Source of the DNA: Pseudochelatococcus sp050946405 | Lineage (GTDB): Bacteria; Pseudomonadota; Alphaproteobacteria; Rhizobiales; Beijerinckiaceae | DNA: 64,000 nucleotides | Assembly: GCF_050946405.1 (NCBI RefSeq) | Contig: NZ_JBMNUS010000013.1 | Location: forward strand, 62,001-126,000 | Direction of reading: 5' to 3' | In this document: piece after piece, positions 37,201-45,799 of the stretch | How positions within the stretch are numbered: the stretch's first letter is position 1 | Layout: each line of letters starts with the position of its first letter | Position numbers and translations under genes: made by a program | The notes under the pieces: model-generated | Database searches by the model: none | Told to the model about the DNA's origin: nothing | Seen by the model: only the letters and a program-made list of their open reading frames with translations

Positions 37201-40200
37201 GCACGAGTTGCGGGCGCTGACGGCGCAGGCGGGCGTCGCGCTCGTTTTCGACGAGACGATCACCGGCTTTCGCGTGCATCCCGGCGGGGCGCAACGCCAT
37301 TTCGGCATCGAGGCCGATATCGTCACCTACGGCAAGGTCGTCGGCGGCGGCATGCCGATCGGCGTCGTCTCGGGAAGGCGGCATTATCTCGACGGCGTCG
37401 ACGGCGGCGACTGGCAGTATGGCGACGATTCCGTTCCTTCCGCCCGCACCGCCTTCGTGGCCGGCACCTTCAACAACCATCCCCTGACGGCGGCGGCGGC
37501 GGAGGCGGTGCTGAAGCACCTCGCCGCCGAGGGGCCGCAGTTGCAGGAGCGGCTGAACGCCCGCACCGCCGCGATGTGCGCCGAGCTAGACGCCCTGTTC
37601 GCGGCCGAGGACGTGCCCGTCCGCATGGCGCATTTCAGCTCGCTGTTCCGTTTCGAGTTCGCCGGCGACACCGAGATCCTCAACTATCACCTGCTCAACA
37701 ACGGCGTTTTCGTCTGGGAGGGGCGCAACTGCTTCCTCTCCACCGCCCACAGCGACGACGACATCCGCTTCATCGTCGAGGCGGTGCGCAAGGGCATCGC
37801 GGAGATGCGGGCCGGCGGATGGCTGCCGCCGTCGCCGGGCCGCGCCGCGCCCGAGGCGCGCCAAGAGCATGGTGCGCGCGAGGAGGCAGGACCGGCGCCG
37901 CTCGGCCGGGGGCAGGGCGAGATGCTGGCGCTGCTCGAAGCGCGGCCGGAGGCGACGCTCGCCTATAACGAGATGGTGGCCTTCGCGCTCGACGGCCCGC
38001 TCGACCGGGAGGCGCTGCGCCGCGCCTTCGCCGGGCTCGTGCGGCGCCACGAGGCGCTGCGTTGCGCGGGCATCGACGAGACCGGCTGGCGCGCGGCGGC
38101 TCTTCCGCCCGCCGACCTGCCGGCGGAAGAGCCGGCCGAAGAAGGAGCGGTGATGGCGCGCCTGGCGCGCGAACTCGAAACGCCGTTCGATCTGCAACGC
38201 GGGCCGCTCATGCGCGCGCTGCTGCTGCGCCTTGCGCCGCAGCGGCATGTGGTGGCTTTCACCGTGCATCACATCGTCGCCGACGGCTGGTCGCTCGGCC
38301 TGATGGCGGGCGAACTCGCGGCGCTTTACGCCGCCGAACGGGCCGGCGTGGCGGCGGCGCTGCCGCCGGCCGAATCGTTCCGCGCCTTCGTCGCCTGGAC
38401 GCAGGGCTTGGACGGCGGCGCGTCTCCGATGGCGGAAGACAGCGCGCCCGTCGTCCTGCCGGCCGCCGATTTCCCGCATCGCGCGTCCTTCCGCGGCGGG
38501 CGCGTCCACCGCCGCCTGTCGGCGGGCGGGCGGGAAGGCGAAGGCGTGTTCGATGCCGCGAGGCGTTTCGCGCGCGCGCATGACACAAGCCCGTTCACGG
38601 TGCTGCTCGCGGCCTATGCGCTGCTGCTCGGCCGCCTGTCGGACCAGCGCCGGCTGACCATCGGCATTCCCGTCGCCGGCCATACGGAGGCCGGCTTGCC
38701 GGTGATGGTGGGGCAGGCGTCGGCGGTGCTGCCGCTGACGCTGGAACTCGATCCGCAAGCGGATTTCGCAGCCCTCGTTGCCCATGTGAAGGCGGCGCTG
38801 GCCGATGCCCGGCACGGCGTCGGCGGGCTCTTCACCGCGCAGGGCGGGCGGGGCACCGATGTCAACGTGCTGTTCAACCTCGACCGCGGTTTCCGGCTCG
38901 ATTTCGAGGGATTGGGGCTGACGTGGATATCGCCTCCGGTCAGCCGGCCGAAAAAGGACCTGTTCCTCAACGTGCTGGAGCTGAACGGCGAAGCGCTGCT
39001 CGATCTCGATCATGACGGTGCGCTGGGCGATTCCGCCACGGCGGAGCGCTGGCTCGATTCCTTCCTGTCGCTGCTCGCCGAGGGGCTGCGCGCGCCCGCG
39101 ACGCCGATCGCGCGCCTGCCGCTCTCCGCCGCTGACCGGGCGGCACAGGCGGATGATGTGCGCACGCGCGACGGCTTCGGCGCGCCGGCCGCCATCGGCA
39201 CGGTCGCGCCGGTGGAGGCGCGCGACGATGCGGGGCTTTGGGCCGACACGGGGCGGCTCGGCCGGCTGCGGGCGGATGGCGGCGTCGAGGTGCTGGGCGA
39301 GGCGCGGCGTTTCCTGCGCACGCGCGGCGGCTGGCTCGATCTCGACCTTCCGGCGCGGGTGCTGCGGGAACACCCGGCGCTGGCCGATGCCGCCGTGATC
39401 GCGGAATCCGGCGGGCTGACCGCCTTCGTGACGCCGCGCGCGGGCGGGCAGGTCGACGGGCAGGCGCTCGCCGCCTATGCGGCGCTGCGGCTGCCGCCCG
39501 AGGCGCGGCCGGCCGCCTTCGTCGTGACGGATATCGCGCGCGATGCCGGGGGGCGCGCCCTCCTGCGCGCCGATCACGGCGAGCGTCTCGCCACGCGCGC
39601 CCTCACGCCCGCCCGCACCGATGCGGAGAAGGCGGTCGCGGCGATCTGGGCCGAGGTTCTCGGGCTGGAGGAAGTCGGCGTCCTCGACAGCTTCTTCGAC
39701 CTCGGCGGTCACAGCCTCAAGGCGCTCGCCATCCTCGCGCGCGTCGAGGCGCGGCTCGGGCGCACCGTGCGGCTGCGCGCCTTCTTCGAGGAGCCGACCG
39801 TGGCGGGGCTCGCGTCACGTCTGGGCGCGGGCGAGGCGCATGCCGTCATTCCGACCGCGGCACCGGCGGCGCATTATCCGGCGTCGAACGCGCAGGCGCG
39901 GCTGTGGATGCTCGACCGGATCGATCCCGGCCTTGCCGCCTACAACATCGGCTTTTCGCTGCGCAGCGCCGCGCCTCTCGACGAAACCGCGCTGCGGATC
40001 GCGCTGGCGGGCCTCGCCGGGCGGCACGAGAGCCTGCGCACGGCGCTCATCGACCATGACGGCCTGCCGCGCCAGACGATCCTGCCCGCGTTGCAGCCCG
40101 AGCTGCGCATCGAGGATGCGGTGGGCGCGGACGCGGCGGCGCTCGTCGCGCGGGAGCGGGCCATCGCCGCCGAGCCCTTCGCGCTGGAGCGCGCGCCGCT

Positions 40201-43200
40201 CTGGCGGGCGGTGCTGCTGCGCGGGGGGCAAGGGGATATCGAGCCGGCGGGCGACCGTCTGGTGTTCGTGCTGCATCATGCCATTGCCGATGTGTGGTCG
40301 GTCGGCGTTTTCGTGCGGGATTTTCTGGCGTTGTACGCAGAGGCCGGCGGCGCACGGCTGCCGGCGCTGGCGCTGCAATACCGGGATTATGCGGTCTGGC
40401 AGGTGGGGCGGCCGGAGCCGCATCTTGACTGGTGGGTCGCGGCGCTGGCGGATGCGCCCCGGCTGGAGCTGCGGCCCGACCGGCCGCGCCCGCCGCTCAA
40501 GACCTTCAACGGCGATCATGTCGTTCTCGATGTGCCGGGGCCGGTCGCGGCGGCCCTCAAGGCGCTTGCCGCCGTCAACGGCGCGAGCGCGTTCACGGCG
40601 GTGGTCGCGGCGCTCTGCAACCTGCTGTGGGAAGAGACGGAGGCGCGCGACATCGTCATCGGCACGGTGACGGCGGGGCGCGACCATCCGGCGCTCGCGG
40701 ACCAGATCGGTTTCTTCGTCAACACGCTGGCGCTGCGCGCGCGGGTGGCGCCGGAGGCGGGCTTCCTGCCGCTGCTCGCGGGCGTGCGCGATGCGCTGCT
40801 GGCGGCGGCCGAACATGGCGATACGCCGCTCGACCGGGTGGTCGAGGCGTTGAACCGCCCGCGCGATCCGGCGCGCAATCCGCTGTTCGAGGTCGTCGTG
40901 GTCATGGACGACCGCGAGGAGATCGACCGGCTGCTCGCCGGCACCGGCTTCGCGCTCGCGGAAATCGACACGGCGACGGCGCAGTTCGACCTCACGCTTT
41001 ATGTCACCGACGGCGCGGACGGCATCCGCATCAAGGCGACCTACAATACCGACCTGTTCGACCGCGCCCGCATCGAGGGACTGATGGCGCGGCTGGCGGG
41101 GCTGATGGCGGGGGCGGCCGCCGATCCGGCGCGCGCGCTCGCCGCGCGGGCGCAGGGGGGCAGGGCGGCGCATGGTTCCGCGCCTGGCCAACGGCAAGGC
41201 TACGCGCCGTCGCGCCATCAGGAGCGGCTGTGGTTCGTGGATCACTTCGAGCGCGGCGTGCTCTATCCGTCCGGGCCGACCTATTACAACATGCCGTTCG
41301 TGGTGCGCGTCGACGGCGCGGTCGATGCCGCGCGGCTCGCGGCTGCCGCTGCGGCGCTTGCGGCGCGGCATGAGGCGCTGCGCGCGGCGCTCGTCACGCA
41401 GGGCGACCGTCCGGCCGTCGAGGTCGCGGCGGCTGCGGCGCTGCCGGTTGCGGAGATTGCGGCGCCGGCGGGGGCGGGGCTTGCCGCAGTCGAGGAGGCG
41501 AGCCGCGCGGCCTTCGACCTCGATACGCCGCCGCTCGCCCGTCTGACGCTCTGCCGCGAGGCGGGGAGCGGCGCCTGCTGGCTCGCCCTGACGGTTCATC
41601 ACGCCATGGGCGACCGGGCGGCGCTGCGCACGCTGGCGGAGGAACTCGCCCGCCTTTATGCCGACCCGGCCGCCGCCCTGCCGGAAATCCGCCCCTTCGG
41701 CGCGGCCCATGCGCTGCCGGAGCGGGCGGTGGAGGCCGGCCATGAGGCGGATGCCGCCTATTGGCGCGAGGCGCTGGCGGGCGTTTCCGCGCTCGTGCTG
41801 CCGACGGACCGGCCCCGCCCCGCGATCCACACCTTCACGGCGGGCCGCGTCGCGGGGCGGCTCGACGCGGCGCTGCGCGGGCGGATCGACGCGCTGGCGG
41901 CGGCGCTCGGCGTGAGCCGGGCGGATGTGCTGCGCGCCGGTTATCAGGCGTTGCTGCATCGTCTTTCCGGCCAGCGGGATGTCGTCATCGGCGAGACCGT
42001 GCAGCCGCCGCAACCGGCGCGGACGGTCGGGCCGCTCGCCAATCTCCTGCCCTTGCGGCTCGACGTGGAGGCCGGCGAGGGCTTTGCCGCGCTGGTGCGG
42101 CGCGCGGCGGCGCGGCGGCAGGCGGATGCGGCGCATGGCGCGATCCCCTTCGATCTGCTGGTGCTGGCGGTGAAGCCGCGCAACGACATGAGCCGCACGG
42201 CGCTGTTCGATGTGCTGTTCCACCATGAGAATGCGACCGCCGCCCTGCCGGCCGGGTGGGCGGCGGTCGACACCGGGCTCGGCTGGGGCAAGTACGATTT
42301 CGTGCTGTCCGTGGTGCCGGATGGCGACGGGCTGGCGGTGAGCCTCGTCTACAACCGCGACCTTTTCGACGCCGCCAGCGCGCAGGCCGTCCACGCGCGC
42401 TACGGGCAACTGCTGGCGGCGGCGCTGGCGCAGCCGGAGCGGCCGCTGTCTGCGCTCGACATCATGCTGCCGGGAGAGCGCGCGGCGCTGCTGGCCGAAG
42501 CCGGCGAGGTGGCCGATTACCCGCGCGGCCTCACGCTCACGGCGCGTTTCGAGGAGATGGCGGCGCGCCACGGGGCGCGCATCGCCGTCACCGACACCGA
42601 CGGGGAACTGACCTATGCGGCGCTCGACGCGCGCGCCAACCGGCTGGCGCATCGCCTGCGCGCGCTCGGCGCGGGACCGGAGGCGCTGGTCGGGCTGTTC
42701 GTGGGGCGCACCTGGCGCATTCCCGCTGGCATTCTCGGCATTCTCAAGGCGGGCGCGGGCTATGTGCCGATCGATCCCGCCTATCCCGACGAGCGCATCC
42801 GCTTCATGGTGGCGGATTCGGGCATGCGGCTCATCGTCACCGACGCTGAAAACGCGGCGGCGGCGCACCGCCTCGGCATTGCTACGGTGGTGATCGATGA
42901 TCTGGCGGAGGACCTGCCCGTCGCGGCGACACCCGAAAATGCCGCGCCCGAAAATGCTGCGCCCGAGAACGTCGCTTACGTCATCTACACGTCCGGTTCC
43001 ACCGGCATGCCCAAGGGCTGCGTCATCGAGCACCGCAACGTCATCCAGCTCTTCTTCCACGAGGGGCGGCCGTTCGCCTTCGGGCCGGATGACGTGTGGA
43101 GCCTGTTCCACTCCGCCTGTTTCGACTTCTCGACGTGGGAGATCTACGGCGCGCTGCTCTTCGGCGGCCGGCTCGTCGTCGTGCCGCAGGCGCTGACGCG

Positions 43201-45796
43201 TGAGCCCGCCGCCTTTCTGGAACTCGTCGCCCGCGAGGGGGTGACGGTGCTGAGCCAGACGCCGACCGCCTTTTACGGGCTGATCGAGGCGGCCCGGCAG
43301 CGCCCCGGCCTGCATCTTGCGCTGCGCGAGATCGTCTTCGGCGGGGAAGCGCTGGCGCCGGCCCGGCTTGCCCCGTGGCGGGCGCTCCACCCGGCCGCGC
43401 GCCTCGTCAACATGTACGGCATCACCGAAACGACGGTGCATGTGACGTTCAGGGAGATCGGCGACGCCGAGATCGCGGAGGGCCGCAGCGTCATCGGCCG
43501 GCCGCTGCCGTCCTGCGGCGTGTTGCTCGTCGGCCCCGATCTCGCGCCCTGCCCGCGGGGCGTGGCCGGCGAGATCGTGGTCGCGGGCCACGGCGTCGCC
43601 CGCCGCTACCTGAACCGGCCGGAACTCACGGCGGAGCGCTTCATCGCGCACCCGGACCTGCCCGGCGGGCGCGTCTACCGCTCCGGCGATCTCGGCCGGA
43701 TCGGGCTTGACGGCGAGCTGGTCTATCTCGGCCGCATGGACGATCAGGTCAAGATACGCGGCTTTCGCATCGAGCCTGGCGAGATCGAGCGCCGGCTGGT
43801 CGCGCATCCCGCGATCCGCGATGCGGCCGTTCTCGCCGAGGGCGGCGAGGGCGGCGAGGGCGCGGCGGGCGAGAGCCTCTGCGCCTGTGTCGTCACCGAT
43901 GCGCCGCCCGGCCGCGAGGAGCTGTTTCACTATCTGGCGGACAAGCTGCCCGACTACATGATTCCGTCGCGCTTCCTGCGCGTGGCGCGCATCCCGCTCA
44001 CGGCCAACGGCAAGGCGGACCGCCGGCGGCTCGCGGCGGAGGGCGGCGAGGCGATCGGCGCGGGGGGCGGCGCGGAGGAAGGCCGGGCGCCGCGAACGCC
44101 ACTGCAAAAGGCGGTGGCGCGCATCTGGTGCGAGGTGCTGGGCGTGCCGCAGGTGGGGCTCGACGACAATTTCTTCGCGCTCGGCGGCCATAGCCTCAAG
44201 GCCAATCAGGTCGTGGTGCGCATCCGCCAGCGCCTCGGCGGCAGTCTCGACCTGCGCGATTTCTTCAGCGCGCAGACGCTCGCCGTGCTGGTCGAGCTGA
44301 TCGAGCGGCGCGGGCTCGGCGCGGCGGGCACTATTGCCCCGGCGCCGTCCGCGCCCGACTATCCGCTCTCCTTCGCGCAGCGCCGGCTGTGGCTGGTGCA
44401 GAACATGAACCCCGATAGGGTGGCCTACAACATGGCCGGCGCCTTCGTCGTGGAGGGGGCCGTCGACCGGGAGCGGCTGGCGGCGGCGTTCCGGGCGCTG
44501 GCGGTGCGCCACGAGATCCTGCGCACGCGCTTCGTCTCGCGCCACGGCGAGCCCCGGCAGGTGGTGGATGCCGGCATCGACGGGCATATGGCGGTGTTCG
44601 AGGCCGGCCATGACGCGGGAAGCGGCGGGATGGCGGCCGTGGAGCGGCTGCTCGCGGCGGAGCTTCGCCATGTCTTCGATCTCGCGCGCGGGCCGCTGGC
44701 GCGGGTGCATCTGGCGGAGCTGCCCGTCAAAGGGCACGGCGGCTGCGCCATCATCATCAACCTGCATCATATCGTCTCCGACGGCTGGTCGGTGACGGTC
44801 ATGCTGCGCGAGCTGGAGGCGCTCTACCGCGCGGCGCTGGCTGCGCCGCAGGCGACGCCGGCGGAGATCGCGGCGCGGGCCGGGCTGCCGGCGCTGCCGG
44901 TCCAGTACCGGGACTATGCCTTGTGGCAGCACGGCGAGGCGGCGGGCGAAGGGTTGCGGGCGGCCCGCTCCTACTGGCTCGCCCGCTTCGAGGACGAGGC
45001 GCCGGCGCTGGAACTGCCGGCCGACCGGCCGCGTCCGCATACGCCCGGCGGGGCCGGCGCCATCGTGCATGCCGTGCTCGACGAGGAACTGACGCAGGCG
45101 CTGAGGGACCTCGCGCGCCGCCACGACATGAGCCTGTTCGGCGTGCTCGCCGCGCTCGTGCGGGTGCAGCTCGCGCTCCTGTCGGGGCAGGACGACATCA
45201 CCATCGGCACGCCGGTCGCCGGCCGCAACCTGCTGGAGCTGGAGGGGCAGATCGGCTTCTACCTCAACCTGCTGGCGCTGCGCGGCCGCATCGGGCCGCA
45301 GGATGCCTTCGGCGATGTCCTGAAGGCGGAGCGCACCCTGGTGCTCGACGCCTTCGCCCATGAAGCCTGTCCGTTCGACCTCCTGGTCGGGGAGCTGGGC
45401 GTCACGCCGGAGCGCGGCCGCCATCCGCTTTTCGACGTGCTGATCATTCTCCAGAACAACGAGCCCGTGCGCCTCGACCTTGCCGGGAGCCGGGGCGCGC
45501 CGCTGCGCGATACCAGCATCAGCGCCAAATACGATCTCAACTATATGTTCGAGGACCGGCCGGCGCTCGAACTGCTGCTGGAATACGCGGCGGATCTTTT
45601 CGATGCGGACACGGCCCGCCGCATCGCCGGGGATTTCGTCGCCCTCGCGCGGGCGGTCGCCGCCGATCCCTCCATCGGCGTCGACAGCCTGCGGGATCGC
45701 ATGCAGCGGGCCGTGCCGCCGCCGGATGCGCCAGCGGCGGATGTGCTGGCGCATGACGCGGCGCATGGTGCGGCTTTTGCCGATGACGGGTGGTGA
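31205..45796 (+). CDS. Hybrid FAAL/PKS/aminotransferase/NRPS megasynthase
   Basis: A ~4,863-residue assembly-line protein that should activate a fatty acid, extend it by malonate, aminate it and begin a peptide. Domains in order: fatty acyl-AMP ligase (residues ~30-570, FSSGSTGAPKGV); ACP (Ser636); ketosynthase (Cys860 in DTACSSA, His in EAHGTG and NIGHLEA); acyltransferase (Ser1297 in GHSAGE; HAFHSP indicates malonyl-CoA); ACP (Ser1628); class III aminotransferase (PLP Lys2044 in TYGKVVGGG); condensation C1 (HHIVADGWS, ~2355); stump of an adenylation domain (~2655-2795); PCP (Ser2837); C2 (HHAIADVWS, ~3024); C3 (HHAMGDRAA, ~3465); full adenylation domain (~3770-4290, Thr-like code); PCP (Ser4330); C4 (HHIVSDGWS, ~4521) at the C terminus. 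FAAL-KS-aminotransferase order is known from iturin and mycosubtilin synthetases. In-frame starts also exist at 31154, 31127 (TTG, with GGGGAGAGG upstream) and 31082; the true start is uncertain. The next gene begins 3 bases after the stop. Confidence 0.95.
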   Translation: MCSFKAPSTLNDALVSNAGVSEIGVAGIGDPPRGVTFFGADRQLTHVSYAQLLDRSRRWLWHLTQGGVRPGDEVLIVTDDLPLFTTVFWACVLGGIVAVPVSTPTNDEGALKIARIRGVLRRPWIVSDARVHARLAAVADGIAPERTACAGERSIAVPGVVLDCPAAPVASVAASDVAFIQFSSGSTGAPKGVIVTHANLIANCTAILKGILANAPGENGEAARLLSWMPLTHDFGLIWFHILPTVFGLDHGLVPTKLFVRNPLVWMQAASDMKASVLGGPNFSYRHFLKHFDAGKPRDWDLSPVRVIANGAEPISCELAEEFTAALAPCGLDRGAMTAAYGLAEGTLVVSMAQPGAGLGRISVDRNRVNPGERVAPLDEGDDAAVSFADVGTPLDCVSLRVVDEAGLPCADDVVGRLQITGASVTAGYYNDDEATRAAFTADGWLDTGDLGFMRAGRLVVTGRRKDVIIVNGVNYYPQDIERVAGEAEGLDLNMVVAGAIPRGVLGEDREGVVLFVLFRREVERFLPLAREVRDRVLREIGIPVDRVIPVARIAKTTSGKVQRFQMVGQFVAGAFDEALRALDAADAAEGAALRRAWERGDEAALVAELAAWGARIVPGGALDPGRPLMESGFTSLRLVELMRRIGRALSLDLPVTLAFEQPTLAALAGALVRLRSADAAPAEAPRAAPAAERARIGITGLACRLPGGVESPAGFWRLLEGGVDATAPVAPGRWPAYDASLTVTDRGGYLADIETFPARFFNLTQVEADAVDPQQRLLLMTAWEALEHAGIDPLSLKGSRTGVFVGISPGDYVQAQARAGRLDAIGPHAFLGSATSVAAGRIAYVLGLEGPALAVDTACSSALAALHLAVRALRAGECDRALVAGVNLILGPEMHVGLSRMNALSPAGRCRAFDAAADGYARGEGCVTLVLERLDAGDAPRPLALVRGTGLNHDGASNGLTAPNGAAQRAVIAAALADAGLAPADVDYVEAHGTGTPLGDPIEAMALAEAYGAGRDGELRVGSVKTNIGHLEAAAGLAGLAKAVLALRHGSLPASLHFETPNPLIPWPQLPLRVVDRAEPWPAVAGRVRRAGVSAFGMSGTNAHVIIEEAPPAPVPAHDDARATVLPVSARTPEECAALAERYAAALERADSGRMHDLARTAACGRAAMAHRLAVTGRDPAELAAKLRAKAAAGAGRPDAGAPVVFLLPGQGAHAPEAVRALHARERVFRETLDAADAALEGFLDRRLTDLLLSPEGAPLLGRTAYNQPATVAVSLAVAAMLRAFGVRPDAVIGHSAGEIAAAALAGMLDLPTAVRFAAARGAAMQALDGGAMIAVRAPAQTINDVIAQTLARVEGVGVAAWNAPARVTLSGPREAVARAAAVLREAGARVAELRVAELDVSHAFHSPMMDGALAPIRELAAGLTVSAATGRMISTLTGGPVDAGALRDPAYWARQAREPVAFAAAVSAVGGDAPDRVDPVLIDLGARPVLAPLAAEVLPQARCLAVCDARRPDERLIETLGELFEAGRPVAWPAVFAERPGRLAEAPTYPFIGKTRVLPTAGADSRAGEAQAAGRAEALPVPAATAPVAGREAVAHVIRSVLRGVAGLQPEEVAGDATWFSLGLDSLLIVQLQQALAREYAIDLPLAAVMENGDTLDRLVTLVVERLPRVAQAPVEAPVMETPAAAAAGGEGVEGLLARQIDAMSALFSQQLALLQGGVRPAVSTPAAIPDVAVAGPAPAAPKREIKGLFKALPARREQANPAQEAHVRRLAAAFNARTRSSKEHTAAYRGVYANPRAVIGFRPEWKELNYPLHVERAEGPYVWDIDGHRYVDITMGFGVTLFGHNPPFVREALAAELAAGFPVGPQSARAGRVAAMISAMTGVERVALFTTGSEAVMVALRLARAKTGRRKIVTFVNSYHGTFDGVLAVGWTEGARVTTMPVSEGTPQGMVDDVIVLRYGDPAALDVIRQHLAELAAVVVEPVQSRDPAVQPRAFLHELRALTAQAGVALVFDETITGFRVHPGGAQRHFGIEADIVTYGKVVGGGMPIGVVSGRRHYLDGVDGGDWQYGDDSVPSARTAFVAGTFNNHPLTAAAAEAVLKHLAAEGPQLQERLNARTAAMCAELDALFAAEDVPVRMAHFSSLFRFEFAGDTEILNYHLLNNGVFVWEGRNCFLSTAHSDDDIRFIVEAVRKGIAEMRAGGWLPPSPGRAAPEARQEHGAREEAGPAPLGRGQGEMLALLEARPEATLAYNEMVAFALDGPLDREALRRAFAGLVRRHEALRCAGIDETGWRAAALPPADLPAEEPAEEGAVMARLARELETPFDLQRGPLMRALLLRLAPQRHVVAFTVHHIVADGWSLGLMAGELAALYAAERAGVAAALPPAESFRAFVAWTQGLDGGASPMAEDSAPVVLPAADFPHRASFRGGRVHRRLSAGGREGEGVFDAARRFARAHDTSPFTVLLAAYALLLGRLSDQRRLTIGIPVAGHTEAGLPVMVGQASAVLPLTLELDPQADFAALVAHVKAALADARHGVGGLFTAQGGRGTDVNVLFNLDRGFRLDFEGLGLTWISPPVSRPKKDLFLNVLELNGEALLDLDHDGALGDSATAERWLDSFLSLLAEGLRAPATPIARLPLSAADRAAQADDVRTRDGFGAPAAIGTVAPVEARDDAGLWADTGRLGRLRADGGVEVLGEARRFLRTRGGWLDLDLPARVLREHPALADAAVIAESGGLTAFVTPRAGGQVDGQALAAYAALRLPPEARPAAFVVTDIARDAGGRALLRADHGERLATRALTPARTDAEKAVAAIWAEVLGLEEVGVLDSFFDLGGHSLKALAILARVEARLGRTVRLRAFFEEPTVAGLASRLGAGEAHAVIPTAAPAAHYPASNAQARLWMLDRIDPGLAAYNIGFSLRSAAPLDETALRIALAGLAGRHESLRTALIDHDGLPRQTILPALQPELRIEDAVGADAAALVARERAIAAEPFALERAPLWRAVLLRGGQGDIEPAGDRLVFVLHHAIADVWSVGVFVRDFLALYAEAGGARLPALALQYRDYAVWQVGRPEPHLDWWVAALADAPRLELRPDRPRPPLKTFNGDHVVLDVPGPVAAALKALAAVNGASAFTAVVAALCNLLWEETEARDIVIGTVTAGRDHPALADQIGFFVNTLALRARVAPEAGFLPLLAGVRDALLAAAEHGDTPLDRVVEALNRPRDPARNPLFEVVVVMDDREEIDRLLAGTGFALAEIDTATAQFDLTLYVTDGADGIRIKATYNTDLFDRARIEGLMARLAGLMAGAAADPARALAARAQGGRAAHGSAPGQRQGYAPSRHQERLWFVDHFERGVLYPSGPTYYNMPFVVRVDGAVDAARLAAAAAALAARHEALRAALVTQGDRPAVEVAAAAALPVAEIAAPAGAGLAAVEEASRAAFDLDTPPLARLTLCREAGSGACWLALTVHHAMGDRAALRTLAEELARLYADPAAALPEIRPFGAAHALPERAVEAGHEADAAYWREALAGVSALVLPTDRPRPAIHTFTAGRVAGRLDAALRGRIDALAAALGVSRADVLRAGYQALLHRLSGQRDVVIGETVQPPQPARTVGPLANLLPLRLDVEAGEGFAALVRRAAARRQADAAHGAIPFDLLVLAVKPRNDMSRTALFDVLFHHENATAALPAGWAAVDTGLGWGKYDFVLSVVPDGDGLAVSLVYNRDLFDAASAQAVHARYGQLLAAALAQPERPLSALDIMLPGERAALLAEAGEVADYPRGLTLTARFEEMAARHGARIAVTDTDGELTYAALDARANRLAHRLRALGAGPEALVGLFVGRTWRIPAGILGILKAGAGYVPIDPAYPDERIRFMVADSGMRLIVTDAENAAAAHRLGIATVVIDDLAEDLPVAATPENAAPENAAPENVAYVIYTSGSTGMPKGCVIEHRNVIQLFFHEGRPFAFGPDDVWSLFHSACFDFSTWEIYGALLFGGRLVVVPQALTREPAAFLELVAREGVTVLSQTPTAFYGLIEAARQRPGLHLALREIVFGGEALAPARLAPWRALHPAARLVNMYGITETTVHVTFREIGDAEIAEGRSVIGRPLPSCGVLLVGPDLAPCPRGVAGEIVVAGHGVARRYLNRPELTAERFIAHPDLPGGRVYRSGDLGRIGLDGELVYLGRMDDQVKIRGFRIEPGEIERRLVAHPAIRDAAVLAEGGEGGEGAAGESLCACVVTDAPPGREELFHYLADKLPDYMIPSRFLRVARIPLTANGKADRRRLAAEGGEAIGAGGGAEEGRAPRTPLQKAVARIWCEVLGVPQVGLDDNFFALGGHSLKANQVVVRIRQRLGGSLDLRDFFSAQTLAVLVELIERRGLGAAGTIAPAPSAPDYPLSFAQRRLWLVQNMNPDRVAYNMAGAFVVEGAVDRERLAAAFRALAVRHEILRTRFVSRHGEPRQVVDAGIDGHMAVFEAGHDAGSGGMAAVERLLAAELRHVFDLARGPLARVHLAELPVKGHGGCAIIINLHHIVSDGWSVTVMLRELEALYRAALAAPQATPAEIAARAGLPALPVQYRDYALWQHGEAAGEGLRAARSYWLARFEDEAPALELPADRPRPHTPGGAGAIVHAVLDEELTQALRDLARRHDMSLFGVLAALVRVQLALLSGQDDITIGTPVAGRNLLELEGQIGFYLNLLALRGRIGPQDAFGDVLKAERTLVLDAFAHEACPFDLLVGELGVTPERGRHPLFDVLIILQNNEPVRLDLAGSRGAPLRDTSISAKYDLNYMFEDRPALELLLEYAADLFDADTARRIAGDFVALARAVAADPSIGVDSLRDRMQRAVPPPDAPAADVLAHDAAHGAAFADDGW
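39170..39590 (+). other. Adenylation-domain stump inside the first NRPS module
   Basis: Between C1 and the following PCP only the C-terminal subdomain of an adenylation domain remains: ADTGRLGRLRADGGVEVLGE corresponds to the YRTGDLGRWLPDGTLEYLGR region, and LREHPALADAAVI to the segment after A8. The ~400-residue core with A1-A6 (ATP and amino-acid pocket) is absent, and the stump is itself degenerate (no GFRIEPGEIE-type A8, no NGK lysine). The PCP cannot be loaded by this domain. Confidence 0.8.
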
Positions 45797-45799
45797 GCC

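Noticed and set aside
41195..42475. C3 as an epimerisation domain
   Set aside because: No ExHGRE, RTVGWFT or FNYLG-type motifs are present, and it is not preceded by a PCP.
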